Origin: an uncultured Flavobacteriales bacterium
GTDB lineage: Bacteria; Bacteroidota; Bacteroidia; Flavobacteriales_D; Crocinitomicaceae
Length of the DNA stretch: 7,489 bases
Direction: 5' to 3'
Assembly (NCBI GenBank): GCA_903879765.1
Contig: CAIRMS010000166.1
Span: forward strand, 1-7,489
Part shown: in pieces, positions 1 to 6,460 of the stretch
How the letters are laid out: each line of letters starts with the position of its first letter
Numbering within the stretch: the first letter of the stretch is position 1
Made by a program: the position numbers and the translations under genes
The notes under the pieces: model-generated
Told to the model about the DNA's origin: nothing
The model's input: the letters and a program-made list of their open reading frames with translations, nothing else
The model's database searches: none

Positions 1-1
1 A

Positions 2-472
2 AAATATGGTTGGGATTGGAAAATTGTTGCTTCTGTCGCATTCAAAGAATCGCGTTTTAATCCAAATGCACGCGGACTAGGTGGTGCGTATGGTATGATG
101 CAGTTTATGCCTGGAACAGGTCCAAGTTTTGGCGTATTTCCTGATTCTCCTCCTGCAGTTCAAATTGCTGGTGGAATGAAATATTTAAATAGAACGTATG
201 TTTTATGGAAGTCAGTTCCTGATATTGATCAACGAATGAAATTTACGTTAGCCTCTTACAACGCGGGACCTGGACACATCATCGATGCACAAAATTTAGC
301 ACGGGCCGCTGGATTAAATCCACTCGTATGGGATGGAAACGTTGAGGAAATGGTACGAAATCTTGGTGACCCTAATTATTACCGTTCGGAACATGTGCGT
401 TGCGGTGCTTACCGTGGACATGCAGTTGCATATGTAAAAAGTGTCTTCGGCATCTATAACGCGTGGAAATGA
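2..472 (+). CDS. MltF-like lytic murein transglycosylase, C-terminal SLT catalytic domain (5' end outside window)
   Basis: This is the C-terminal part of a lytic transglycosylase, which cleaves the MurNAc-GlcNAc bond of peptidoglycan to form 1,6-anhydro-MurNAc ends in the periplasm. The reading frame is open from base 2 to the TGA at 470-472, giving 156 visible residues. Seen in sequence: KESRFNP near the left edge contains the expected catalytic Glu (codon 47-49). It is followed by the SLT motifs GMMQFMPGT and ASYNAGPGHI, then a C-terminal RGHAVAYVKS segment. The YGWDWKIVASVAFKES style and the RGHA..YV tail resemble MltF, whose members carry an N-terminal solute-binding domain. That domain would lie upstream and cannot be checked, so the MltF assignment is inference while the SLT fold is secure. 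The ATG at 95 is internal and lies after the catalytic Glu, so it is not the start. miaA begins one base after the stop. Confidence 0.9.
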   Translation, partial: KYGWDWKIVASVAFKESRFNPNARGLGGAYGMMQFMPGTGPSFGVFPDSPPAVQIAGGMKYLNRTYVLWKSVPDIDQRMKFTLASYNAGPGHIIDAQNLARAAGLNPLVWDGNVEEMVRNLGDPNYYRSEHVRCGAYRGHAVAYVKSVFGIYNAWK

Positions 473-473
473 T

Positions 474-1391
474 ATGACCATTTCTAAAGGTAAGGTCTAT
501 ATTATTCAAGGACCTACAGCATCTGGGAAAACCTCGCTGGCCATTGAGCTTGCTAAAAAACTAAAAACGGAAATCATTTCTGCGGATTCAAGGCAGTTTT
601 ACCGAGAAATGACAATCGGTACAGCAAAGCCTTCGGATTTCGAGTTGTCACAAGTCAAACATCATTTTATTCACTCTCATTCGATAAATTCAGAACTTTC
701 CGCCAGTCAATACGCTCAGGAAGCGAAGCCGATCTTAGATCAGTTACTGAAAGAAAAAGGTTCCGCTGTAATTGTCGGTGGATCGGGAATGTTTATCGAT
801 GCCTTGACACTTGGTTTGGATGAGATTCCGCACGACAAAGAAATTCAATCGAAATGGAATGAACTTTTTGAAACAGATGGTTTGGAGTTTCTTCAAAATG
901 AATTATTGCGCTTAGATCCTGCTTATTATTCCAAAGTAGATACAATGAACTCGGTTCGACTCATTCGTGCATTGGAAGTAATTGAAATCACTGGAAAACC
1001 ATTTTCAACTTTAAGAAAAGGCGAGGTGAAAAATAATTATGACATTCATCGATATGGGATTTCCTGGAATCGGGAGGATTTGTATCAGCGCATTGATCAA
1101 CGCGTGGATTTAATGATCGAGGCAGGACTGTTTGATGAAGCAAAATCCTTGTTTCATCAACGTAAATTAAGGTCGCTGAACACAGTAGGGTATTCCGAAT
1201 TCTTCCGTTATTGGGAGGACGAATTTGATTACAATGAAGCCATTGAAAAAATCAAGCAACATACGCGTAATTACGCAAAACGTCAATTGACTTGGTTGAA
1301 ACGATACGATCAATTCGTTGAATTGACTCCTTATTCCGACTCAAGCCTCATAAATCAACTAGTGGAAGCAGCTAATTTAATAAGTCACTAA
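474..1391 (+). CDS. miaA: tRNA dimethylallyltransferase (MiaA)
   Basis: MiaA transfers a dimethylallyl group from dimethylallyl diphosphate to N6 of A37 in tRNAs reading UNN codons (i6A37), in the cytoplasm. The product is 305 aa, normal for the family. Seen in order: P-loop GPTASGKT (residues 13-20), DSRQFY (38-43) with the conserved Asp and the substrate-tRNA contact region, GTAKPS (49-54), KHHFI (62-66), and VGGSGMFI (about 101-108, matching the family GGTGLY signature). Further on are LNTVGYSEFF and, near the C-terminus, TRNYAKRQLTWLKR. I start at ATG 474 because the protein then begins immediately before the P-loop strand like other MiaAs. A GTG 33 bases upstream would add 11 residues unlike the family and overlap the transglycosylase gene. 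The one-base spacing suggests co-transcription with the upstream gene, though no functional link is obvious. A 104-base gap follows. Confidence 0.97.
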   Translation: MTISKGKVYIIQGPTASGKTSLAIELAKKLKTEIISADSRQFYREMTIGTAKPSDFELSQVKHHFIHSHSINSELSASQYAQEAKPILDQLLKEKGSAVIVGGSGMFIDALTLGLDEIPHDKEIQSKWNELFETDGLEFLQNELLRLDPAYYSKVDTMNSVRLIRALEVIEITGKPFSTLRKGEVKNNYDIHRYGISWNREDLYQRIDQRVDLMIEAGLFDEAKSLFHQRKLRSLNTVGYSEFFRYWEDEFDYNEAIEKIKQHTRNYAKRQLTWLKRYDQFVELTPYSDSSLINQLVEAANLISH

Positions 1392-1414
1392 TCGTTCACT
1401 CAAATTCTCGCTTT

Positions 1415-1422
1415 TACTTTGG
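1415..1422 (+). promoter_or_regulatory. Weak -7-like element in the 1392-1495 gap
   Basis: The 104-base gap between miaA and the thioredoxin-fold gene is the longest in the window and AT-rich, so a promoter is expected there. TACTTTGG at this position matches the Bacteroidota -7 consensus TAnnTTTG with one mismatch. No TTG -33 element lies at the usual distance. A small TTAAC/GTTAA inverted repeat (1423-1437) follows directly. There is no recognisable Rho-independent terminator for miaA. The call is tentative. Confidence 0.2.
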
Positions 1423-1495
1423 TTAACAAAATGTTAAAAAAATAAGACGAAACGGAAATAACTTCATATTCGTAATGTAAAACTTACAAAATTCT

Positions 1496-3052
1496 ATGAA
1501 AAACATACTTACATTCCTGTTTTTAGCCTGTGCATCAATGAGTTATGCACAGAAAATCCGATTAAAAGTTGAAGGACAAAAAGATACAACCGTATTTTTA
1601 ATTAAATATTTCGGTTCTCGATTAAATTACGCGGATACCGCTCAAATGAAAAATGGAGAGGTTATTTTTGATGGAAAAAAACAAAAAGCTGGAATTGTTG
1701 GACTTTTGTTACCTGGACAAAAATACTTTGAGTTCGTTTATAACAATGAGGATGTTTACCTTGAAACGAAAGGTCCTGATTTTATGGCGAACATGGTCAT
1801 CAAGAAATCGGAGGAGAATAAAATCTTCATTCCCTATGTAAAATACATTAGCTCCAAAAAGGGTGAAGCTGGAAAACTAGGTGAACAACGTGCGAAGTTG
1901 AAGGACACAGATGCTGAATACAAAACGCTAAGCGAATCGATCGATGCGCTAAATAAGGAAGTAGACGAATACCAAAAAAACATCGTTGCAACGAATCCTT
2001 CCATGCTTGTGGGGAAAATTGTTCAAATGTCGATTGATGTTTTCGTTCCTGAAATCCCGAAAAATGAAAAAGGAGAGATCATCGATTCTAATTTCCGCTA
2101 TAAGTACTATTTTGAGCATTATTGGGACAATGTAGATTTAAAAACGGATGCCTTGGTAAATAACCCGATTTTCCATAATAAATTGGAGTTTTACTTTGGT
2201 AAGAACATGATGATTCAACATTGGGATACCATCATTAAGTACGCCTTCAAATTCTGTGATGGACTAGATCCAAAATCTAAAATGTACGAATACAGTGTTG
2301 GATGGATTGCATCTACTTTTGGTAAGAGTCAAATCATGGGTATGGATAAAGTTTATCTGTACATGTTGAATCGTTATTTCTGTACAACGGATGCAGCAAC
2401 GGGGAAATCACCAGCGACATGGGTGGCAGAGGATAAATTTGAGGAATTGTGTAAAGATTTGAAATGGAAATTAAACCTCGTCGTAGGAGCAAAACCGTAT
2501 AACTTGATTCTACGTGATACATCAGATACGAAATGGTTAGACTTCTATTCATTGAAATCAGAGTATACAATTTTGTATTTCTGGGATCCAGAATGTGGAC
2601 ACTGTAAAAAAGTAACGCCGAAATTGGTGACACTATACAATGAGAAGTTCAAGGACCGCAACATCGAGGTATTCTCCGTTGGTAAAGGTATCGGGAAGGA
2701 TTTCGAATCATGGAAAAAATACATTCGCGAGAATAAATTGAATTTCATCAATGTAGCTGTTACCAATAGCATCTATGAAATAGCTAAGGCAACTCCTGAG
2801 AAATTGGTTCCCGTTTACGTTGGGGAAAAAGGAAAACCGACGACATTGGAATCACTTAATTTCCAAACAACGTACGATCTATATTCAACTCCGAGAATAT
2901 TCGTTCTAGACAAAGACAAGAAAATCATTGCCAAAAACTTATCCATTTCTCAATTAGAAGATTTGATGGATAACTTGCAAGGAAAGAAAGACTTACCGAA
3001 ATTATTTGAAGAAGATAAGGAAGAAGCTGAACACATGCAGCAGAACAATTAA
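1496..3052 (+). CDS. Secreted TlpA-like thioredoxin-fold protein with DUF4369-like and DUF5106-like regions
   Basis: Probable periplasmic or outer-membrane-facing thiol-disulfide protein of 518 aa; substrate unknown. Seen: a Sec signal peptide (residues 1-19, cleavage likely SYA|Q). A DUF4369-like beta region follows at about 20-95, with the DTTVFLIKYFG style and DT.....G...F.G pattern. Residues 120-165 are charged, helical and possibly coiled-coil. A middle region at about 180-345 resembles DUF5106 (SKMYEYSVGWIASTFG, then IMGMDKVYLYMLNRYF). A C-terminal thioredoxin fold carries the redox motif C367-G-H-C370 after YFWDPE and the expected cis-Pro at P466 (STPRIFVL). The tail after about 495 is very acidic and probably disordered. 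CGHC is the motif of protein disulfide isomerases and some TlpA-like proteins, so both redox residues are present. The family is widespread in Bacteroidota and often unnamed. The gene stands alone between miaA and the nrnA operon. Confidence 0.85.
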   Translation: MKNILTFLFLACASMSYAQKIRLKVEGQKDTTVFLIKYFGSRLNYADTAQMKNGEVIFDGKKQKAGIVGLLLPGQKYFEFVYNNEDVYLETKGPDFMANMVIKKSEENKIFIPYVKYISSKKGEAGKLGEQRAKLKDTDAEYKTLSESIDALNKEVDEYQKNIVATNPSMLVGKIVQMSIDVFVPEIPKNEKGEIIDSNFRYKYYFEHYWDNVDLKTDALVNNPIFHNKLEFYFGKNMMIQHWDTIIKYAFKFCDGLDPKSKMYEYSVGWIASTFGKSQIMGMDKVYLYMLNRYFCTTDAATGKSPATWVAEDKFEELCKDLKWKLNLVVGAKPYNLILRDTSDTKWLDFYSLKSEYTILYFWDPECGHCKKVTPKLVTLYNEKFKDRNIEVFSVGKGIGKDFESWKKYIRENKLNFINVAVTNSIYEIAKATPEKLVPVYVGEKGKPTTLESLNFQTTYDLYSTPRIFVLDKDKKIIAKNLSISQLEDLMDNLQGKKDLPKLFEEDKEEAEHMQQNN

Positions 3053-3057
3053 CTTTG
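3050..3057 (+). promoter_or_regulatory. Bacteroidota -7 promoter element (TAACTTTG) before nrnA
   Basis: TAACTTTG exactly matches the TAnnTTTG consensus for the Bacteroidota primary sigma factor. It overlaps the TAA stop of the upstream gene and ends four bases before ATG 3062, so transcription would begin at or very near the start codon. No TTG -33 element is visible at the expected spacing. Chance matches also occur inside coding regions (for example TAAATTTG near 2434 and 5639), so the support is mainly positional. Confidence 0.45.
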
Positions 3058-3061
3058 TTGC

Positions 3062-4051
3062 ATGATAGATGCACTTCGTTTACACTTAAATAAAAGTCAA
3101 AAGGCTTTAATTACAACACATAAATCTCCCGATGGTGATGCCATTGGGAGTGTTGTTTCATGGTATTTCTTCCTGAAAAATCTGGGAAAGGAAGCGCATG
3201 TACTCATTCCTGATCGACCAGCAGATTTCTTATTGCCTTTTTTGAAGGATGTGGAGTATTCCATTTTTGACCAAGGCTTAGAAAAAGAAATCAGTGATTT
3301 CGATACACTTTATTGCTTGGACTACAACGGCGCTGGTAGAGTAGGGAAGGACATGGAGTCTTTTGTGTTGGAATTTCCAGCGACGAAAGTAATGATTGAC
3401 CATCATCCGCATCCACAAGACTTTTGTGAAATCATGATTTCTCGTCCAGATGTCTGTTCAACCGCACAATTGATCTTTGAATGCATCGAAGAAATGGGCT
3501 ACATTCACCTTCTAGATGTTCCTGTTGGAAATGGAATTTACCTCGGAATGTTGACGGATACAGGTTCCTTTCGTTTTCCATCAGTAAAAGCCAAAACACA
3601 CGAAGTTTTAGCGCATTTATTGAAAATCGGTGTCAATCACGTCGAAATTCATGAATCGATTTACGACGTCAATACTGTTTCTCGATTGCAATTACGCGGT
3701 TATGCCATTGCAGAGAAATTAGAGCTTTTTCCGGGGCTACCAATTGGATTAATCAGTTTAACCTTGGATGAACTTCACCGTTTTCATTATCAAAAAGGCG
3801 ACACCGAAGGACTCGTAAATGTCATTTTATCGATTGAAGGAATCTCGATCGCGGCATTTTTTGTTGAGCATGAAGATGGAATAAAGATTTCATTCCGATC
3901 AAAAGGAAAATACTTCGTGAATGAATTTTCTGCTAAAAACTTTATGGGAGGCGGACATCAATATGCTGCAGGTGGATTTTCAAATGATTCACTTTCTGTA
4001 ACAATTGAGCGCTTTCGTTCGTTAGTAGGAGAGTTAACTCAAATGGCATGA
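3062..4051 (+). CDS. nrnA: DHH/DHHA1 family phosphoesterase, NrnA-like
   Basis: Cytoplasmic two-domain phosphoesterase of the DHH family. NrnA members degrade 2-5 nt RNAs (nano-RNA), and many also hydrolyse pAp or linear cyclic-dinucleotide products using Mn2+. The 329 aa length is typical. Metal-site residues seen: H20, D24 and D26 in THKSPDGDAIGS; D88 in CLDYNGAGRVG; D114-H115-H116, the DHH signature; and D167 in GMLTDTGSFRF. The C-terminal DHHA1 domain has GGGHQYAAGG (296-305), the substrate-binding glycine-rich loop (family GGGHxxAAGG). All catalytic ligands are therefore present. Its last four bases overlap the start of the GldI-like gene (ATGA at 4048-4051), suggesting translational coupling. 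The family is certain. Which substrate dominates (oligoribonucleotide, pAp or pGpG) cannot be read from sequence. Confidence 0.92.
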   Translation: MIDALRLHLNKSQKALITTHKSPDGDAIGSVVSWYFFLKNLGKEAHVLIPDRPADFLLPFLKDVEYSIFDQGLEKEISDFDTLYCLDYNGAGRVGKDMESFVLEFPATKVMIDHHPHPQDFCEIMISRPDVCSTAQLIFECIEEMGYIHLLDVPVGNGIYLGMLTDTGSFRFPSVKAKTHEVLAHLLKIGVNHVEIHESIYDVNTVSRLQLRGYAIAEKLELFPGLPIGLISLTLDELHRFHYQKGDTEGLVNVILSIEGISIAAFFVEHEDGIKISFRSKGKYFVNEFSAKNFMGGGHQYAAGGFSNDSLSVTIERFRSLVGELTQMA

Positions 4052-4572
4052 TCCGATTAATTCCTTCTTTCTTGTTGATTTTTCTATTCGCCTGTCGAGC
4101 GGAACCTCAAATTAAAAAGAAAAAAAGTTCTTGGAGTAAAGCACATTCGGTAGACTTTAATCAAGAGCTGAATGCGAGGGAAACCTTGAAAATCAAGTTG
4201 TTTCTGGCGCATCACAAGGATTTGAAAATGGATTCCTTGATTAGTCTTTCTGGATTGCGTTTTATGAAGTATTTTCAGGGCTCGGGCGAAACCTTGGCGA
4301 AAGCAGGAGATGAAGCGATTGTAAAATTAAAAATCGAGTTGTTAGATGGTCGCGTTTGTTATGAAACCGAAAAAGATGAAATCGAACGATTGGTCATTGC
4401 AAAAAGTGAAAAAGAATCAGGAATACATGAAGCGCTACTGTTAATGAGAAAAGGAGATAAAGCTAAATTAATCCTTCCAAGCTATTTGGGACATGGTCTT
4501 TTAGGGGATCGAATGAAAATCCCACCGCAAAGTGCTTTGTATATTGACCTTCAACTAATTGATATAAAATAA
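4048..4572 (+). CDS. gldI: GldI-like FKBP-type peptidyl-prolyl isomerase lipoprotein
   Basis: Small lipoprotein of 174 aa with one FKBP domain, similar in length and layout to GldI of gliding Flavobacteria, which is a PPIase-like lipoprotein needed for gliding and probably for folding of envelope proteins. Seen: hydrophobic signal ending in a relaxed lipobox LFAC with C16 as lipidation site; a Lys-rich linker; a helical segment at about 36-60; and an FKBP domain at about 70-174 (ELLDGRVCYET, then EALLLMRKGDKAKLILPS, ending IPPQSALYIDLQLIDI). Several FKBP active-site positions look substituted: H149 occupies the usual Tyr of AYG, I126 the usual Trp, and the VIxG stretch is replaced. It starts by ATGA overlap with nrnA and its TAA shares an A with the next ATG. 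The GldI name rests on recalled similarity and on the DHH neighbour. Gliding itself cannot be inferred from this window. Confidence 0.75.
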   Translation: MIRLIPSFLLIFLFACRAEPQIKKKKSSWSKAHSVDFNQELNARETLKIKLFLAHHKDLKMDSLISLSGLRFMKYFQGSGETLAKAGDEAIVKLKIELLDGRVCYETEKDEIERLVIAKSEKESGIHEALLLMRKGDKAKLILPSYLGHGLLGDRMKIPPQSALYIDLQLIDIK

Positions 4573-5450
4573 TGAATAAATTTATCTTGTGTATCTTGCT
4601 TTTTTCTTTGGCTTCGTGTCACACAACCACGGCAAAGAAAAAAGACACACCGAAAAAAGTGATTGAAAAACCTTCGAAGGAATCCGCAAAAATTGAAAGT
4701 GAGTTTCAATCGACAAAAGACAATCTGAAATCCTTCGAAAAAGGAAAAGTAGCGGACATGAAATCGTTTCCGAATGGGTTAGTCATTAAATGGATATTAA
4801 AAGGGAAAGGCAGAAAGCTGAAAAAAGGTGAAATGGCGTTAATTGACTATCGATTAGCCTTGCCGGATGGTAAAATTGTGGATGGAAACAACCGCATAAA
4901 TATGCCTTTTATCCCTTTTGTCATTGGTTACAACATGCAAACACCTGGATGGGATCTTGCGCTTCAAGAGTTGACACCGGGTGATTTTGTGAAAATAGAA
5001 ATCCCAGCTGAATTAGCCCTTGGCTCCAAAGAAATTAAAGGAGTGATTCCTGCCAATTCACCGAACTGGCTTTATGTGAAGGTTGTTGCGTTGGTGACAC
5101 CAAGCATTAACAGCGATGGAATTACTTCATGGAAAGTGAAAGACGGGGAAGGAGTTCCATTGGCAAAGAACCCTGAGCAGGAAATTTCCTTCCATGCCAT
5201 GGTTTCCACCGAATCAAAATCTTCGGTAATGAACACGCGCTTAGGGAATTACCCCATAAAGTATTCGCCAGGACAAAAAACAATCGTTCCTGGATTGCGA
5301 AAAATCATGAAAAACGCGAAAAAAGGAGAACGTTATTTCATTATTTTGGATGCTCCTCAAGCCTATGGTTCTAGAGGCTATGCGGATTTAGTCAAACCGA
5401 ATGAACAAGTGCTTTACAACATTGAAGTAATGGATATCCGGGCAATGTAA
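4572..5450 (+). CDS. Lipoprotein with two tandem FKBP-type PPIase domains
   Basis: A 292-aa envelope lipoprotein. Seen: signal peptide ending in a clear lipobox LASC with C16 as lipidation site, then a long Lys/Glu-rich linker (about 17-64). FKBP domain 1 lies at about 66-176 (GKGRKLKKGEMALIDYRLAL, FVIGYNMQTPGWDLALQEL, ELALGS). FKBP domain 2 lies at about 181-290 (TIVPGLRKIMKNAKKGERY, AYGSRG, VLYNIEVMDI). The domains differ in which canonical active-site residues they keep: domain 1 has the Trp (W127) but Leu where AYG has Tyr, while domain 2 has AYG (264-266) but Leu at the Trp position. It probably assists folding of secreted or outer-membrane proteins, alone or with the GldI-like protein, with which it shares a TAATG overlap. 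The tandem layout suggests internal duplication followed by divergence. PPIase activity of either domain is unproven. Confidence 0.85.
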   Translation: MNKFILCILLFSLASCHTTTAKKKDTPKKVIEKPSKESAKIESEFQSTKDNLKSFEKGKVADMKSFPNGLVIKWILKGKGRKLKKGEMALIDYRLALPDGKIVDGNNRINMPFIPFVIGYNMQTPGWDLALQELTPGDFVKIEIPAELALGSKEIKGVIPANSPNWLYVKVVALVTPSINSDGITSWKVKDGEGVPLAKNPEQEISFHAMVSTESKSSVMNTRLGNYPIKYSPGQKTIVPGLRKIMKNAKKGERYFIILDAPQAYGSRGYADLVKPNEQVLYNIEVMDIRAM

Positions 5451-5488
5451 AAGGAATTCACTATCTTTGGTTTCCTTATTTTTCTTTT
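5451..5488 (+). terminator. Possible weak hairpin plus T-rich tail after the FKBP gene
   Basis: AAGGAA (5451-5456) can pair with TTCCTT (5472-5477), leaving a 15-base loop. The T-rich run ATTTTTCTTTTAG follows directly. The layout is that of a Rho-independent terminator, but the stem has only two G-C pairs and a long loop, so termination would be weak at best. It starts right after the stop codon at 5448-5450 and encloses the promoter-like box at 5462-5469. Confidence 0.25.
5462..5469 (+). promoter_or_regulatory. Bacteroidota -7 promoter element (TATCTTTG) before the M23 peptidase
   Basis: TATCTTTG exactly matches the TAnnTTTG consensus and lies 22 bases upstream of the proposed TTG start at 5492, inside the only gap between the FKBP gene and the M23/bamD block. 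No TTG is present at the usual -33 distance; the nearest is at 5422-5424, too far. It probably drives the M23-bamD-rpoZ transcript. Confidence 0.4.
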
Positions 5489-5491
5489 AGT

Positions 5492-6460
5492 TTGAATCGA
5501 TCTATTTTACATACTTTCATTTTTATTGCCTGCTTTTGTTCGCAAGCATTCGCTCAGCGCGCTTTAGATACGGTGGATACAGAATTGGGAAAAGTCATTC
5601 TTTATTCCAATAAAACTTGGGCGCTTTACAATCCATTTAAATTTGATGGAGTGATGAACCCAAGAATACATAAAATCATGACCACAGAGCAAGATTCTCC
5701 TTATTCATTGACATGGAATAACGATGTTTGCTTTGGGACAAAAAACGATTTATCTAAGTTGAAGGATACCATTTGGTTGTGTGTAAATGATGAGCAAAAT
5801 CAAGAATTTACCATGCCAAGAAAAGGAATTGTTACTTCTCGTTATGGATTCCGCAGCGGAAGATACCACAATGGTATTGATATCGGGTTGAATGTTGGAG
5901 ACACCGTTTATGCTACATGGAATGGAAAGGTGAGGTACGCAAAATTTAACGACGGAGGATTTGGAAATCTTGTGATTTTACGACATTTTAACGGCTTAGA
6001 AACGTATCATGCTCACTTGAGTAAATTATTGGTCTATCCTGATCAAAATGTAAAATCAGGTGATCCAATTGGATTAGGTGGGAATACTGGTCATTCCTTT
6101 GGTCCACATTTGCATTTTGAAATCCGTTTTTACGATGTTCCAATGAACCCTGAAGAAATAATTGATTTCGATAAGAAAGTAATGAAAGATGAAAACCTGA
6201 TGGTTCACAAAGGTTTATTTAGGCCGGGTGCGAAACCGACAGATTATTATGAAAACAAACCGGATGGAACGATTGCTGCAAGCAAACCAACACCTGCTCC
6301 GGTAAAGACATCTCAACTAAAATATTACCGCGTTAAACCGGGAGATTCTTTAACAGAAATTGCAGATAGAAATCAAACAACGGTTTCTAAGTTGTGTGAA
6401 TTAAATGGAATAAAACCTTCAAGTGTATTACAGGCTGGTAAAAGTTTAAGAATTAAATAA
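5492..6460 (+). CDS. Secreted M23 family (LytM-type) peptidoglycan endopeptidase with C-terminal LysM domain
   Basis: A 322-aa zinc metallopeptidase predicted to cut peptide cross-links of peptidoglycan in the periplasm. Seen: signal peptide (1-22, cleavage AFA|Q); an N-terminal region of about 80 residues with no recognised domain; and an M23 domain at about 108-225. Zinc ligands are H126 and D130 (YHNGIDIG) and H208. Catalytic His are H175 (YHAHLS) and H206 (GPHLHFE), so the site looks complete. A Pro/Lys linker (about 255-275) leads to a LysM domain (278-321, YYRVKPGDSLTEIA) for glycan binding. NlpD-type proteins have LysM before LytM and may lose catalytic residues; here the order is reversed and the site intact. 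The frame has no ATG upstream within the gap. TTG 5492 places a short basic N-terminus (NRS) directly before the hydrophobic core, so it is the best start. It overlaps bamD by one base (TAATG). Confidence 0.88.
   Translation: MNRSILHTFIFIACFCSQAFAQRALDTVDTELGKVILYSNKTWALYNPFKFDGVMNPRIHKIMTTEQDSPYSLTWNNDVCFGTKNDLSKLKDTIWLCVNDEQNQEFTMPRKGIVTSRYGFRSGRYHNGIDIGLNVGDTVYATWNGKVRYAKFNDGGFGNLVILRHFNGLETYHAHLSKLLVYPDQNVKSGDPIGLGGNTGHSFGPHLHFEIRFYDVPMNPEEIIDFDKKVMKDENLMVHKGLFRPGAKPTDYYENKPDGTIAASKPTPAPVKTSQLKYYRVKPGDSLTEIADRNQTTVSKLCELNGIKPSSVLQAGKSLRIK

Noticed and set aside
441..473. GTG at 441 as an earlier miaA start
   Set aside because: It would add 11 residues unlike MiaA N-termini and overlap the transglycosylase gene. 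ATG 474 begins just before the P-loop strand and is the natural start.
1423..1437. TTAAC-AAAAT-GTTAA inverted repeat as a terminator or operator
   Set aside because: Only five pairs with one G-C and followed by A rather than T residues, so it is not a terminator; too short and AT-rich to claim as an operator.
1653..1841. Short + strand open frame inside the thioredoxin-fold gene
   Set aside because: Out-of-frame shadow of a well-supported gene, with no motif and no separate start signals.
2334..2772. Two open frames on the minus strand
   Set aside because: They lie wholly opposite the conserved DUF5106-like and thioredoxin coding region and encode no recognisable motif.
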